From Kiritimatiellia bacterium (lineage in GTDB: Bacteria; Verrucomicrobiota; Kiritimatiellia; RFP12; UBA1067), in the NCBI GenBank assembly GCA_017646325.1, contig JAGCMU010000098.1:1-36049 (forward strand): a DNA stretch of 36,049 nt, read 5' to 3'. Shown piece after piece: positions 9,077 through 17,979 of this stretch. The notes below the pieces were generated by a model that had not been told where the DNA came from, did no database searches, and saw nothing but the letters and a program-made list of their open reading frames with translations. The number at the start of each line of letters is the position of its first letter. Position 1 is the stretch's first letter. The position numbers were made by a program, and so were the translations under genes.

Positions 9077-11542
9077 TTAATCAAATTTGATGGGTTCAAC
9101 ATTCCAAATATTCTTGGCGTATTCAGCAATTGCGCGATCGGATGAGAACAAACCAGAACGGGCAATGTTGATAAGAGACATCTTGTTCCATTCTTCTTGA
9201 TTGCGATATGTAGCATCTACTCTATCCTGAGCATTGATATAGCTGCGAAGATCACCAAGAAGCATATAGTAGTCGTTGAAATCAAGAAGCGTGCGAAGGA
9301 TTGGATCGAAAAGTCCAGGCGTCAACACTGAAAACGCGTTGTTGCGAATCATTTCAAGAGCTTCTGCGATTTCAGGATCTGCCGCGCAAATCGCACGGGA
9401 GTTGTAAACGGGACGCTTTTGGGCTACTTCCGCTTCACGCATACCGAAAAGGAACATATTTTCATCGCCTACCTGTTGATTGATTTCAACGTTTGCTCCG
9501 TCGTATGTACCGATTGTCAACGCGCCGTTGATCATAAACTTCATATTGCCCGTACCGGACGCTTCCGTACCTGCAAGAGAAATCTGTTCTGAAACTTCCG
9601 CAGCTGGCATAATCTTTTCCGCCAAAGACACGCGATAGTCCGGAAGGAATGCGACCGTGAGACGATCCTTCGTTTTCGGATTTGAATTGACAACGCCTGC
9701 CACTCCATGAATAAAGCGGATGATAAGCTTTGCCATGTGGTATCCTGGCGCCGCCTTGGCAGCAAAAACGAAAGTATGTGGATTTGGATTGAATTTCGGA
9801 TCGTTGAGAAGACGATTGTAGAAAATCACCACATAAAGAGCAAGCATAAGCTGACGCTTGTATTCGTGGAGACGCTTGACCTGGAAATCGAAAATTGAAT
9901 TTGGATTGAGGTTGATTCCCAAATCGCTCTTGATGTAATTTGAAAACGCAACCTTGTTATTCAACTTGATTTGAGCAAGCTCGGAAAGGAACGAAGAATC
10001 AGTTGTGAACTTTTCAATCTTTTTAAGCTCGTCAAGTTCTCTAATCCACTTATCCCCAATAGATTCCGTAATGAGGTTTGCCAATTGCGGGTTTGATTTT
10101 AAAAGCCAACGACGTGGAGTAATGCCGTTTGTGACATTGTGGAAGTGGCTTGGCAAAAGTTCATAAAAATCTTTGAAGAGAGAATCTTTAAGGATTTGAG
10201 AGTGAAGCTGGGCAACACCGTTGACGCTTGAAGAGCCGATGATTGCAAGATTTGCCATGCGTACATAGCGCTCGCCGTTTTCATCAATGAGACTCATGCG
10301 GGCAAGGCGTGCCTGATCCCCTGGATAAATTGCTGAAATCTGACGGAGGAATCGGCCGTTGATTTCGTAAATGATTTGAAGATGACGCGGTAAAAGCCTG
10401 CCAAGCATTGAAATTGGCCACTTTTCCAAAGCCTCTGGGAGAATCGTGTGGTTCGTATAACCGGTAGAACGGCGTGTGATATCCCAAGCCTTGTCCCAAT
10501 CAAGCCCTGCTTCATCGAGAAGAATACGCATAAGTTCAGGGATGATGAGAGCTGGGTGTGTTTCGTTAAGATGAATAAACGCCTTTTCAGGAAGGAGTTC
10601 CCAATTATCTCCATTTTCTTCTTGGAAGCGGCGGAGGATATCACCAAGCGAACAGGCAACAAAGAAGTATTGCTGACGGAGGCGAAGTTCCTTGCCCGCC
10701 ATCGTATTGTCGTTTGGATAAAGGACCTTCGTAAGATTTTCTGCAAGCACCTTGTTTTCAACGGCTTCTACATACGAGCCTTTGTTGAAGTCTGCCAAAT
10801 CGAATTCGTCGGTAGCTTTTGCGCTCCACAAACGAAGAGTATTCACTGCATTTGCATAGCCGACGATAGGAAGATCGTAAGGGACGCCTTGAACCTGTTC
10901 GCTTCCAACCCACGCCCAAACTGTACGCCCTTTTTCGTTGCGGCATTCGACATGACCACCGAACTGAACGGTGCGAGCGTATTCAGGACGCTCCAATTCC
11001 CACGGATAGCCGCTTTTTAACCAGCCGTCCGGCTCTTCAACTTGCTGACCGTCAACGATTTTCTGACGGAAAATTCCGTAATCATAACGCAAACCGTACC
11101 CCATACCCGCAAGATCAAGAGTAGACATTGAATCGAGGAAGCACGCCGCCAAACGTCCAAGACCTCCATTGCCAAGGCCTGCGTCCGGCTCAAAATCGCG
11201 GAGGTCATGCCAGTCAATCCCATACTCTTTCAACGCTTCAGTGCATTGATTGTCAAGTTTGAGATTGATTACGTTGTTACCTAAAAGGCGTCCAATCAAA
11301 AACTCCAAGGAAAGATAATAAACTCTGCGAGCCTTTTGTGAACGATACGTTTTTTGCGTTTCCATCCAGCGTTCAACAAGTCTATCGCGGATAGCATAAG
11401 CAAATGCATTGTATTGATCGCGAGGAGTAATGTTACGCTCTTTAATCAATGAATAACGGAGATGCCAGGCATAATCCTGTTTCAAACCTTCAACCGTTGT
11501 TTCTACACGGTAATCACTACATTTACATTTTGCTTTTTTCAT
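9077..11542 (-). CDS. glgP: Glycogen/starch phosphorylase
   Basis: This 821-residue enzyme cleaves alpha-1,4-glucan with phosphate to give glucose 1-phosphate in the cytoplasm. Family features are all present: YYLSLEFLIGR near the start, the DAGLGNGGLGRLAACFLDS block, HNVTNGITPRRWL, the DFQVKRLHEYKRQ stretch and the pyridoxal-phosphate block EASGTGNMKFMINGA, where the cofactor lysine is Lys668. Length fits the 800-840 norm of GT35 phosphorylases. No other glycogen gene is nearby; neighbours are an MscS channel upstream (29-nt gap) and bamA downstream (16 nt). The ribosome site is weak (AAGAGA). Together with the PPi-type phosphofructokinase at 22-23 kb it indicates stored glucan feeding glycolysis. 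Confidence 0.97.
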   Translation of the reverse strand: MKKAKCKCSDYRVETTVEGLKQDYAWHLRYSLIKERNITPRDQYNAFAYAIRDRLVERWMETQKTYRSQKARRVYYLSLEFLIGRLLGNNVINLKLDNQCTEALKEYGIDWHDLRDFEPDAGLGNGGLGRLAACFLDSMSTLDLAGMGYGLRYDYGIFRQKIVDGQQVEEPDGWLKSGYPWELERPEYARTVQFGGHVECRNEKGRTVWAWVGSEQVQGVPYDLPIVGYANAVNTLRLWSAKATDEFDLADFNKGSYVEAVENKVLAENLTKVLYPNDNTMAGKELRLRQQYFFVACSLGDILRRFQEENGDNWELLPEKAFIHLNETHPALIIPELMRILLDEAGLDWDKAWDITRRSTGYTNHTILPEALEKWPISMLGRLLPRHLQIIYEINGRFLRQISAIYPGDQARLARMSLIDENGERYVRMANLAIIGSSSVNGVAQLHSQILKDSLFKDFYELLPSHFHNVTNGITPRRWLLKSNPQLANLITESIGDKWIRELDELKKIEKFTTDSSFLSELAQIKLNNKVAFSNYIKSDLGINLNPNSIFDFQVKRLHEYKRQLMLALYVVIFYNRLLNDPKFNPNPHTFVFAAKAAPGYHMAKLIIRFIHGVAGVVNSNPKTKDRLTVAFLPDYRVSLAEKIMPAAEVSEQISLAGTEASGTGNMKFMINGALTIGTYDGANVEINQQVGDENMFLFGMREAEVAQKRPVYNSRAICAADPEIAEALEMIRNNAFSVLTPGLFDPILRTLLDFNDYYMLLGDLRSYINAQDRVDATYRNQEEWNKMSLINIARSGLFSSDRAIAEYAKNIWNVEPIKFD

Positions 11543-11571
11543 TTTTTTCTCTTATCTATCTATAATTTGTT

Positions 11572-12456
11572 TTACTTGTCGGAATGAACGACAAGTTGTG
11601 GGAATGGAATTGAAATACCATTCGCGTCAAAAGCTTCTTTTACAGCTTGTTGTACACCAAAGAACACATTCCAATAATCTGCACACGTCGCCCAGGGCCT
11701 TACTGCAAGAACGATGGAGGAATCGGCAAGTGAAAGGATTCCTACAGTCGGCAAAGGATCTTTCAATACGCCAGGAAAGTTCATTATTGTTTCAAGCGCA
11801 ATCGATTTTGCCTTTGTAATATCAGTGCCATAATCGATTCCGATTACAGTATCAATGCGACGAACCCCAAGCGCGGAAAAGTTTGTAATTGCACTTCCCC
11901 ATGCAGTTTTATTCGGAACCGTTACGCGCTTGTTGTCTGCCGTAGCAAGCACTGTCGCCATCATGTTAAGTTCAAGAACAGAGCCTTCAATTCCGCCTGC
12001 GATAATATAATCACCAACCTTGAAAGGTTGGTTGAGAGCAATCATAATCCCGCTTGCGAGGTTTCCTAAAGATTCTTGGAACGCAAAGCCTAAAATAAAT
12101 CCCGTAACGCCTAAACCTGCAATCAACGGACCTACATTAACTCCTATTTGCTGAAGCACAATCATTAAAAGAATCGCCCAACACGTTTTTGTGACTACAC
12201 TGCAAATAAACTTTTCCAAAAGTTCACTTACACGCTTGGAATTCTTTAACGTTTTTACCGTCGCCTTTTTAATACCTTTGATAACAAAGATGCCGACGAA
12301 TAAAATAAGGGACGCAATGACGAAATTTATCACAAACTCAATTCCATCTTTCATCAACCAATCTAAAACAGATTGAAGAAAAGTCTCGCCTTGAGAAAGA
12401 CGTTCGCTTACTACACAATTTAACGTGTTTGAAACAGAACTTACCGTATTCGTCAT
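11572..12456 (-). CDS. mscS: Small-conductance mechanosensitive channel (MscS)
   Basis: This 294-residue inner-membrane protein is an MscS channel, which opens under membrane tension to release solutes during osmotic downshock. Three hydrophobic segments are visible (about 38-62, 88-108 and 112-138). The third carries the pore-lining pattern GLGVTGFILGFAFQESLGNL with alternating Gly/Ala. After it come the beta domain (NQPFKVGDYIIAGGIEGSV, TVPNKTAWGSAITNFS) and the closing motif GISIPFPQ. Length is close to E. coli MscS (286). It starts 21 nt after iorA with a GAGGGA ribosome site, so the two are probably cotranscribed. Confidence 0.94.
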   Translation of the reverse strand: MTNTVSSVSNTLNCVVSERLSQGETFLQSVLDWLMKDGIEFVINFVIASLILFVGIFVIKGIKKATVKTLKNSKRVSELLEKFICSVVTKTCWAILLMIVLQQIGVNVGPLIAGLGVTGFILGFAFQESLGNLASGIMIALNQPFKVGDYIIAGGIEGSVLELNMMATVLATADNKRVTVPNKTAWGSAITNFSALGVRRIDTVIGIDYGTDITKAKSIALETIMNFPGVLKDPLPTVGILSLADSSIVLAVRPWATCADYWNVFFGVQQAVKEAFDANGISIPFPQLVVHSDK

Positions 12457-12477
12457 TGCAATTCCCTCATTTTATGT

Positions 12478-14244
12478 TTAACGGATGCGCTTGATGGCGT
12501 CAAACTTACAGACTTGCGAACATTGCGTACATCCCGCGCAAAGGGTAGGATCGATCTTCATCTGGAAAAATCCAGGACGGATTTCAGCGCCGCGCTTCAT
12601 TGCAGGACATCCTAACTTAAAGCATGCGCCACAAGCTTTGCACTTTTCAGGATCTACTTCGCAAAGACCTTCCTTCGTGAGCTTTGCAGCAATGCGGCAC
12701 GGAGCGTGAGCAATAACTACAGCGCCCTCATCACCATCCATTGCATCTTTCAAAACGCTTTCAAGCTCTGCAAGATTGTCGGCAGGAACCTTGACAACCT
12801 TCTTGTAGCCCATTGCCTTTGCAACGTCGGCGATTTCAGTTACGGGAGCAGTCTCACCGGTAAGAGTTTTTCCAGAACCTGGATTTTCCTGATGGCCAGT
12901 CATACCCGTAATACGGTTATCGAGAACAACCGTCGTAACTGGCGTTCCATTGTAGTGAGCAGAAAGAATACCGGTAAGACCGCTATGGAAGAATGTCGAG
13001 TCGCCAAGGACAGCGCAAATACGCCCCTTCTTGCCGGCCTTACGCATACCTGCTGCATTGCCGATTGAAGCTCCCATGCAAATTGTGGTATCCATCGCAT
13101 TGAGCGGAGGAAACGCACCTAAAGTATAACATCCGATATCGCCCGTTACTGTAGCGCCGAGCTTTGAAAGGATGTGAAATACGCTGCGATGTCCGCAACC
13201 GGCGCAAAGAACAGGAGGACGCGTAGGTAGTGTTGGATCGACTGCTACTGCAGGAGCAGGAGAAACGTCTCCAAGAATTTCATGACGCAAATTCTGAAGA
13301 CGATCTGGATTCAATTCAGAAATATCCAAATCGGTTTCATGTTCAACAGTTTTGATTCCCAACGCCTTGATTTGATCTTCAAGGAACGGGTCAAGTTCTT
13401 CAACCACTAAAACCTTTTCAACGCTGTCAGCAAACTTGCGGACCAAATCAACTGGGAGCGGATTCGTCCAACCGAGTTTTAAAACGGAAAATTCAGGGAA
13501 AACTTCTTTTACGTATTGATAGGCAACTCCAGATGTAATGATACCGAGAGACTTATTGCCTTCTTCAATTCTGTTGAATGGGCTATCTGATGCCGCCTCT
13601 GCCATTTGAGCCGAGCGGACTTGTGCGTCCTTGCGTTGAATACGTGCAAACATCGGAACGGGAATCGTACGCTTGATATCCTTTTTGTATTCAATCAATT
13701 CACGCTTTGAAGGCTTGAAATCGCCGAGTTCAACGATAGAACTTGAGTGAGACGTACGGGTTGTAAGGCGAAGCATTACCGGCACGCGAAAACGTTCGGA
13801 AATTTCAAATGCTTCTTTCGTCATGTCATAAGCCTCTTGAGAATCGGAAGGCTCAAGCATCGCCATACGGGCAAATTTTGCAAGATTGCGGTTGTCTTGT
13901 TCGTTTTGCGAAGAATGCATTCCCGGGTCATCCGCAGAAATCAAAACCATGCCGCCAGTAGCGCCGACAAAAGTAAATGTCATCAATGGATCCATTGCAA
14001 CATTAAGACCGACATGCTTCATCGCGCAAAGGCTGCGGGCTCCTGCGATAGATGCGCCAATTGCAGTTTCCATTGCGACTTTCTCATTCACCGCCCATTC
14101 CGAAGCAATGGTATCTTTGAATTTTGCAATATTTTCTAAAATTTCTGTTGACGGGGTACCAGGATACGCACTGGCGACAACACACCCTGCCTGTGCCGCA
14201 CCATGCGCCACGGCTTCATTTGCCGAAAGCATTTTTTTATTCAT
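12478..14244 (-). CDS. iorA: Indolepyruvate ferredoxin oxidoreductase, alpha subunit
   Basis: This 588-residue protein is the large subunit of the thiamine-pyrophosphate enzyme that oxidises aryl pyruvates (from aromatic amino acids) to aryl-acetyl-CoA while reducing ferredoxin; it is typical of anaerobes. The N-terminal pyrimidine-binding domain begins ANEAVAHGAAQAGC with AYPGTPSTEI. The TPP domain contains GCGHRSVFHIL, GDIGCYTLGAFPPLN and GDSTFFHSGLTG. The last 55 residues hold two ferredoxin-type clusters, CKACGACFKLGC and CAGCTQCSQVC. Start is fixed by a GGAGG site. The partner iorB (about 190 residues), usually directly downstream, is not here: the next gene is mscS. A perfect 17-nt palindrome lies upstream (14268-14284). 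Confidence 0.95.
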   Translation of the reverse strand: MNKKMLSANEAVAHGAAQAGCVVASAYPGTPSTEILENIAKFKDTIASEWAVNEKVAMETAIGASIAGARSLCAMKHVGLNVAMDPLMTFTFVGATGGMVLISADDPGMHSSQNEQDNRNLAKFARMAMLEPSDSQEAYDMTKEAFEISERFRVPVMLRLTTRTSHSSSIVELGDFKPSKRELIEYKKDIKRTIPVPMFARIQRKDAQVRSAQMAEAASDSPFNRIEEGNKSLGIITSGVAYQYVKEVFPEFSVLKLGWTNPLPVDLVRKFADSVEKVLVVEELDPFLEDQIKALGIKTVEHETDLDISELNPDRLQNLRHEILGDVSPAPAVAVDPTLPTRPPVLCAGCGHRSVFHILSKLGATVTGDIGCYTLGAFPPLNAMDTTICMGASIGNAAGMRKAGKKGRICAVLGDSTFFHSGLTGILSAHYNGTPVTTVVLDNRITGMTGHQENPGSGKTLTGETAPVTEIADVAKAMGYKKVVKVPADNLAELESVLKDAMDGDEGAVVIAHAPCRIAAKLTKEGLCEVDPEKCKACGACFKLGCPAMKRGAEIRPGFFQMKIDPTLCAGCTQCSQVCKFDAIKRIR

Positions 14245-14267
14245 ATTTCCTCCAAAAGTGAAGTAAT

Positions 14268-14284
14268 AATTTTATCATAAAATT
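14268..14284. promoter_or_regulatory. Perfect palindrome upstream of iorA
   Basis: AATTTTATCATAAAATT is a perfect inverted repeat of 8-nt arms around one base, 24 nt before the iorA start. The 65-nt gap has no clear consensus promoter; a TATGAT/TAAAAT -10 element could overlap the palindrome. It is a plausible operator, but AT-rich palindromes of this size also arise by chance. Confidence 0.4.
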
Positions 14285-14309
14285 GGATTTTTGGGTATTT
14301 TTTGTATTG

Positions 14310-15254
14310 TTAAGCGTTATAAATCCTTTCAATCAACTCTATAGACTTCAACGCCTCATATCCGTTAATTGAATATTCATCCCCATTTTCTATTGATTTT
14401 ATAAAAGATTCTATTGCTTTCTTATGCTGAGTGTAAGGTATTTGATCGGGGCGATTAGTGCCATGAGACTTGTCTTCAAGTACAATTGTCCCTTTTGAAC
14501 CTGTAATCTCGAAACGTTTTGGTCTTCCAGGGAAACTCGCAGTTGTCGCATAAATATTCCCAAGAGCACCTCCTTTGAAACGCAATATGGCGCTAAGAGT
14601 ATCTTCTGCTTCCATCGGATGGACTAATGTCGCCTTAAAAGATTTCACATCCTCAATTTCAGGCATCAAACTCACAAGCCAGTCAACCATGTGAATTGCC
14701 TGATTGATCAAGGCGCCGCCGCCATCCATTTTCAATGTCCCATGCCAAGACGATTTCGTATAGTATTCATCATCTCTCCACCAGGGCACATCAACTCTCA
14801 CAAATGTGATTTTTCCAAGTTCACCCGATTCTATACGCCTTTTTAGATTCTCGTATTCTTCCGACCATCTCGTTTGGAAAATACACCCAAGCTGCACTTC
14901 CGCCTTTTCGCAAAGTGAAATCATTTCCTTCACCTCGGAAACATTTATCCCGATAGGCTTTTCTACCAACACGGGGACTTTCAATTCTGCCGCCGTTTTT
15001 ACAGCCTCAAAATGCGCTCCAGACTCATTTGCCACCAAAAGCAGCGATACATCGTTATCCTTCAACGCTTCGCGCAAATTGTCAAACGCCTTTGTCCCGT
15101 CAAGAGAAAGAGTTTTTATAAATTCTTCCGCCCTTTCTTTACTCCGAGAACAAACCCCAAATATTTTTACGCCTTCAATTTCCTTTAATGCGCAAATATG
15201 AAATTTCGCAATCAGCCCCGTTCCCACTACTACAACATTTTTCACCTTGTTCAT
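14310..15254 (-). CDS. Gfo/Idh/MocA-family NAD(P)-dependent oxidoreductase
   Basis: This 314-residue protein is a Gfo/Idh/MocA dehydrogenase acting on a sugar, inositol or nucleotide-sugar. The N-terminal Rossmann fold shows VVVGTGLIAKFH, and the cofactor/catalytic block LVEKPIG (around 96-102) carries the family lysine. The C-terminal domain has WHGTLKMDGGGALINQAIHM, with the family's Asp/His pattern, close to sugar-nucleotide dehydrogenases of WlbA type; the substrate cannot be named. I chose the ATG at 15254 because the ribosome site AAGGG lies 8 nt before it; a GTG at 15260 would overlap the SDR stop codon as GTGA but has poor spacing. Translation is probably coupled to the SDR gene upstream. 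Confidence 0.9.
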   Translation of the reverse strand: MNKVKNVVVVGTGLIAKFHICALKEIEGVKIFGVCSRSKERAEEFIKTLSLDGTKAFDNLREALKDNDVSLLLVANESGAHFEAVKTAAELKVPVLVEKPIGINVSEVKEMISLCEKAEVQLGCIFQTRWSEEYENLKRRIESGELGKITFVRVDVPWWRDDEYYTKSSWHGTLKMDGGGALINQAIHMVDWLVSLMPEIEDVKSFKATLVHPMEAEDTLSAILRFKGGALGNIYATTASFPGRPKRFEITGSKGTIVLEDKSHGTNRPDQIPYTQHKKAIESFIKSIENGDEYSINGYEALKSIELIERIYNA

Positions 15255-15256
15255 TT

Positions 15257-15970
15257 TCACGCCCTTTTTATTCTATCGCTTATTAAACATTGCCCCGAAT
15301 CTACCGCCAATACCTGCCCTGTTATGCTACGCGCTTCAAGCAAAAACAAAACCGCCCTTGCTACATCGATCGGCTCAGGCCTCGAAGGGAGAAGAATCTC
15401 TCCGCCCTTTTCAGAGGAATCTTTTCCTTCCGGAAGTAAAACTGGTCCCGGTGCAACACCATTCACTCTTACGTATGGGGCGTATTCTTTTGCATCTTTA
15501 GAAATGGATTTAAAAAGTTTCCGCTTCGTTTCCGCATACGGAGTTTTTTCAAAATTACTATCTAAAACACGTGTATCTAAAAGGTGCACAAGAGAAGATT
15601 CGACTTTCTTTCCGTTCGCCCTTTCTGCCAATTTTTGAAGTAAAAAACGAGGCGAGAAGAAATTCACGTTTTCCATTTCGGAAACATTTTTCTCTGCCAT
15701 TTCTTTTTTTACGGAAAAAAGAGACGCGTTATTAACAATTCCATAAAGTTCAACCGGCAAATCTGACGCAGAAGAAAATATTTTTTCAGCCCCTTCAAGC
15801 GTACTTAAATCGCCAGTCACGCAATACCCGTTCAAACTTTTAGCGGCGTCGTGAAGTTCCTTCGTATCAAAACGGGAATGTATAATTGGGCAATAGCCGC
15901 GTGATGCGAGCTCTTCGCAAATCACGCGGCCAATACGCCTCAAGCCTCCTGTGACAAGGACTCCTCTCAT
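15257..15970 (-). CDS. SDR oxidoreductase, pteridine reductase (PTR1/FolM)-like
   Basis: This 237-residue protein is a classical short-chain dehydrogenase with features of the pteridine-reductase branch. The nucleotide-binding motif is TGGLRRIG (7-14), which fits TGX3RXG, the NADPH-preferring signature of PTR1 and FolM, rather than TGxxxGIG. NNAS is at 80-83. The active site has Tyr145-x3-Lys149, and the usual catalytic Ser is replaced by Asp132, exactly 13 residues before Tyr, as in Leishmania PTR1 (Asp181/Tyr194/Lys198). If the analogy holds it reduces dihydrobiopterin, dihydrofolate or dihydromonapterin. It begins 3 nt after htpG and its stop abuts the oxidoreductase start. A general SDR with a different substrate remains possible. 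Confidence 0.8.
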   Translation of the reverse strand: MRGVLVTGGLRRIGRVICEELASRGYCPIIHSRFDTKELHDAAKSLNGYCVTGDLSTLEGAEKIFSSASDLPVELYGIVNNASLFSVKKEMAEKNVSEMENVNFFSPRFLLQKLAERANGKKVESSLVHLLDTRVLDSNFEKTPYAETKRKLFKSISKDAKEYAPYVRVNGVAPGPVLLPEGKDSSEKGGEILLPSRPEPIDVARAVLFLLEARSITGQVLAVDSGQCLISDRIKRA

Positions 15971-15973
15971 AAT

Positions 15974-17845
15974 TTATTTCATCATGAGAGAAGTAAGAAG
16001 CTTTGTAAATCTTGCAGGATCGGGAATTGAGGATCCCTCGGCAATCAATGCTTGAGCGTGAAGTAATTCTACGGCATCCTTGAGTTCGTCACCTGAAAAA
16101 TCCTTCATCTTCACAACGAGCGGATGTTGCGCGTTGATTTCAAGTATACGCTTTTCGTGAGGAATATCCTGCTTCATCGCGCGCATCATACGTTCCATTG
16201 ACGCACTGAGCGCATTTGCCCCGGCCACGAGATAGCATGGAGAATCCGCAAGACGCGTTGACACGCGGACATCTGAAACGTAATCCTTTAACTGCTCTTT
16301 GACTGATTCAAGGAAAGGCTTTAAATCAGCCGCCGCTTTGTCATTTGCTTCTTTTTCCGCCTTGCGTTCTTCTTCAGAACCGAATTGTATGTCGCCCTTT
16401 GCTATATCAACGAGCTTTTTCCCTTCGTATTCGCGGAATGAATCGACGAGCCATTCATCGACCGGATCGACGAAGAACAACACGTCATATCCGTGCTTAA
16501 TCGCCTTTTCAAGCTGTGGAGAATGGCGCGCGTCTTCAATACGTTCTGCAGTAAGGAAGTAAATATCCTGCTGATCTTTCGGCATTGCCTTTACATAATC
16601 GTCAAGACAGATCAATTTTCCGTCTTCATTCTTCGCACTCATATAAAGAGCAAGCTTCTTTATTCTGTCGGCATTTGAATAATCGGTATGGATACCTTCT
16701 TTGAGAATTCGTCCGAACGAGGAATAGAAAGTACGGTATTCTTCTTCCTTTTTATCCTTCATTTCCTGAAGGGAGGAGAGGATTTTTGATGTGACTGCAC
16801 TTTTTATTTTGCGAATGATTGCATCATCCTGCAACATTTCACGGCTTACGTTAAGAGGCAAGTCGGAAGAATCGACAATACCCTTTGCGAAGCGCAAATA
16901 CTCTGGAAGAAGCATTTCGAAATCGTTTCCGATAAAGACATTACGCACATAAAGCGAAAGGCCGCGCTTTGTGTTCGGCATATAAATATCCATACCGGCA
17001 GCCTTTGGAATGAAAAGGAGCGATTTGAACTCCACCTGTCCTTCACCTGAAAAATGGATCGTTTCAAGAGGCTCGTCGTAATCGTGCGTCAAATGCTTGT
17101 AAAATTCAACGTATTCCTCTTTCTTTACGTCTTTTTTAGGACGCTTCCAAAGAGCCGTCATCGTGTTGAGAGGCTTATTTTCATCTTCGTCTTTCTTATC
17201 GTCCTTAATGGGGAATTCACGGAAGTAAATCGGATACGCGATAAAGTCGGAATACGATTTCACCAAATCCTGAATACGCCACTTGTCAAGGTATTCTTCG
17301 AATTCAGAGCGGAGATGAAGAACAATAGACGTACCGTAAAAATCACGGTCGCCGTCTTCAATGGAATACGCGCCCGTTCCATCCGATTCCCACTTGTACG
17401 ATGCTTCTTCTGCACGTTTCTTGGAAATGACTGTAACTTTATCGGCAACCATGAATGCCGCATAAAAACCTACACCGAACTGACCGATCAATTCAGGAAG
17501 GTTGGCGCCGCCCTTTTCCTTCAACGCTTCACGAAACGCCTTCGTGCCGGAAGAAGCGATAACGCCGAGGTTTTTCTCCATATCCTCATTGTTCATACCA
17601 GAACCGTTATCCGTAATGGTAAGGGTCTTTGCGTCCTTGTCGGCAATGATTTCAATCTTCCATTCCGGATTGTCGCTAATCAATGAAGAATCCGTAAGCG
17701 CAAGATACTTTGCGCGATCAATAGCGTCAGAAGCGTTTGAAATCAATTCACGCAAGAAAATTTCTTTTTTCGAATACAATGAATTTACTACGAGATCAAG
17801 CATTTCCTTGATTTCAGCTTTAAACAAGTGATTTTTCTTTTCCAT
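15974..17845 (-). CDS. htpG: Chaperone protein HtpG (Hsp90)
   Basis: This 623-residue protein is bacterial Hsp90, an ATP-driven dimeric chaperone in the cytoplasm. The GHKL ATPase domain has LRELISNASDAIDRAKY (31-47, with Glu33 and the Mg-binding Asn37), TDNGSGM (78-84) and GQFGVGFYAA (121-130). The middle domain carries SLYVRNVFIGNDFEML and DLPLNVSREMLQ (catalytic-loop Arg); the C-terminal dimerisation domain reaches to the usual end. Length equals E. coli HtpG (624). The start has an AGGAG site, and a sigma70-type promoter at 17870-17899 lies just upstream; no CIRCE element was seen. The SDR and oxidoreductase genes follow with almost no spacing. Confidence 0.97.
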   Translation of the reverse strand: MEKKNHLFKAEIKEMLDLVVNSLYSKKEIFLRELISNASDAIDRAKYLALTDSSLISDNPEWKIEIIADKDAKTLTITDNGSGMNNEDMEKNLGVIASSGTKAFREALKEKGGANLPELIGQFGVGFYAAFMVADKVTVISKKRAEEASYKWESDGTGAYSIEDGDRDFYGTSIVLHLRSEFEEYLDKWRIQDLVKSYSDFIAYPIYFREFPIKDDKKDEDENKPLNTMTALWKRPKKDVKKEEYVEFYKHLTHDYDEPLETIHFSGEGQVEFKSLLFIPKAAGMDIYMPNTKRGLSLYVRNVFIGNDFEMLLPEYLRFAKGIVDSSDLPLNVSREMLQDDAIIRKIKSAVTSKILSSLQEMKDKKEEEYRTFYSSFGRILKEGIHTDYSNADRIKKLALYMSAKNEDGKLICLDDYVKAMPKDQQDIYFLTAERIEDARHSPQLEKAIKHGYDVLFFVDPVDEWLVDSFREYEGKKLVDIAKGDIQFGSEEERKAEKEANDKAAADLKPFLESVKEQLKDYVSDVRVSTRLADSPCYLVAGANALSASMERMMRAMKQDIPHEKRILEINAQHPLVVKMKDFSGDELKDAVELLHAQALIAEGSSIPDPARFTKLLTSLMMK

Positions 17846-17869
17846 TTTTTTCTCCTAAAATTTCGTATT

Positions 17870-17899
17870 ATTATATGATACTTCCTACTTTAAAATCAA
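17870..17899 (-). promoter_or_regulatory. Promoter for htpG
   Basis: On the minus strand TTGATT (17894-17899) and TATAAT (17870-17875) are separated by 18 nt. The -10 box is about 25 nt before the htpG start at 17845. The hairpin repeat copy 2 sits just upstream, insulating it from the nth-Smr operon. Confidence 0.7.
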
Positions 17900-17914
17900 G
17901 AAGAAGTTTCGAAA

Positions 17915-17969
17915 GCGGTCGCCCCGCGACCGCCGAAAACGTTGATATGGTGACTTAACACGATATTCC
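17915..17969. repeat. Dispersed hairpin repeat, copy 2
   Basis: The block 17920-17954 is identical to 15-49, with looser similarity to 17969. Here the hairpin is perfect: GCGGTCGC (17915-17922), loop CCC, GCGACCGC (17926-17933). In minus-strand sense it stands after the Smr gene (stop at 17980) and is followed by TTTCGAAACTTCTTCTT, so it could also act as a terminator, although copy 1 lacks the T-rich tail. It is in the same orientation relative to the preceding operon as copy 1. Confidence 0.75.
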
Positions 17970-17979
17970 CTGTTCCCTC

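Noticed and set aside
10448-11020. 190-residue open frame opposite glgP
   Set aside because: Antisense to the conserved phosphorylase core, without any supporting signal.
17054-17686. 210-residue open frame opposite htpG
   Set aside because: A shadow of htpG, which has all Hsp90 motifs; the plus frame is Phe/Arg-rich low-complexity translation.
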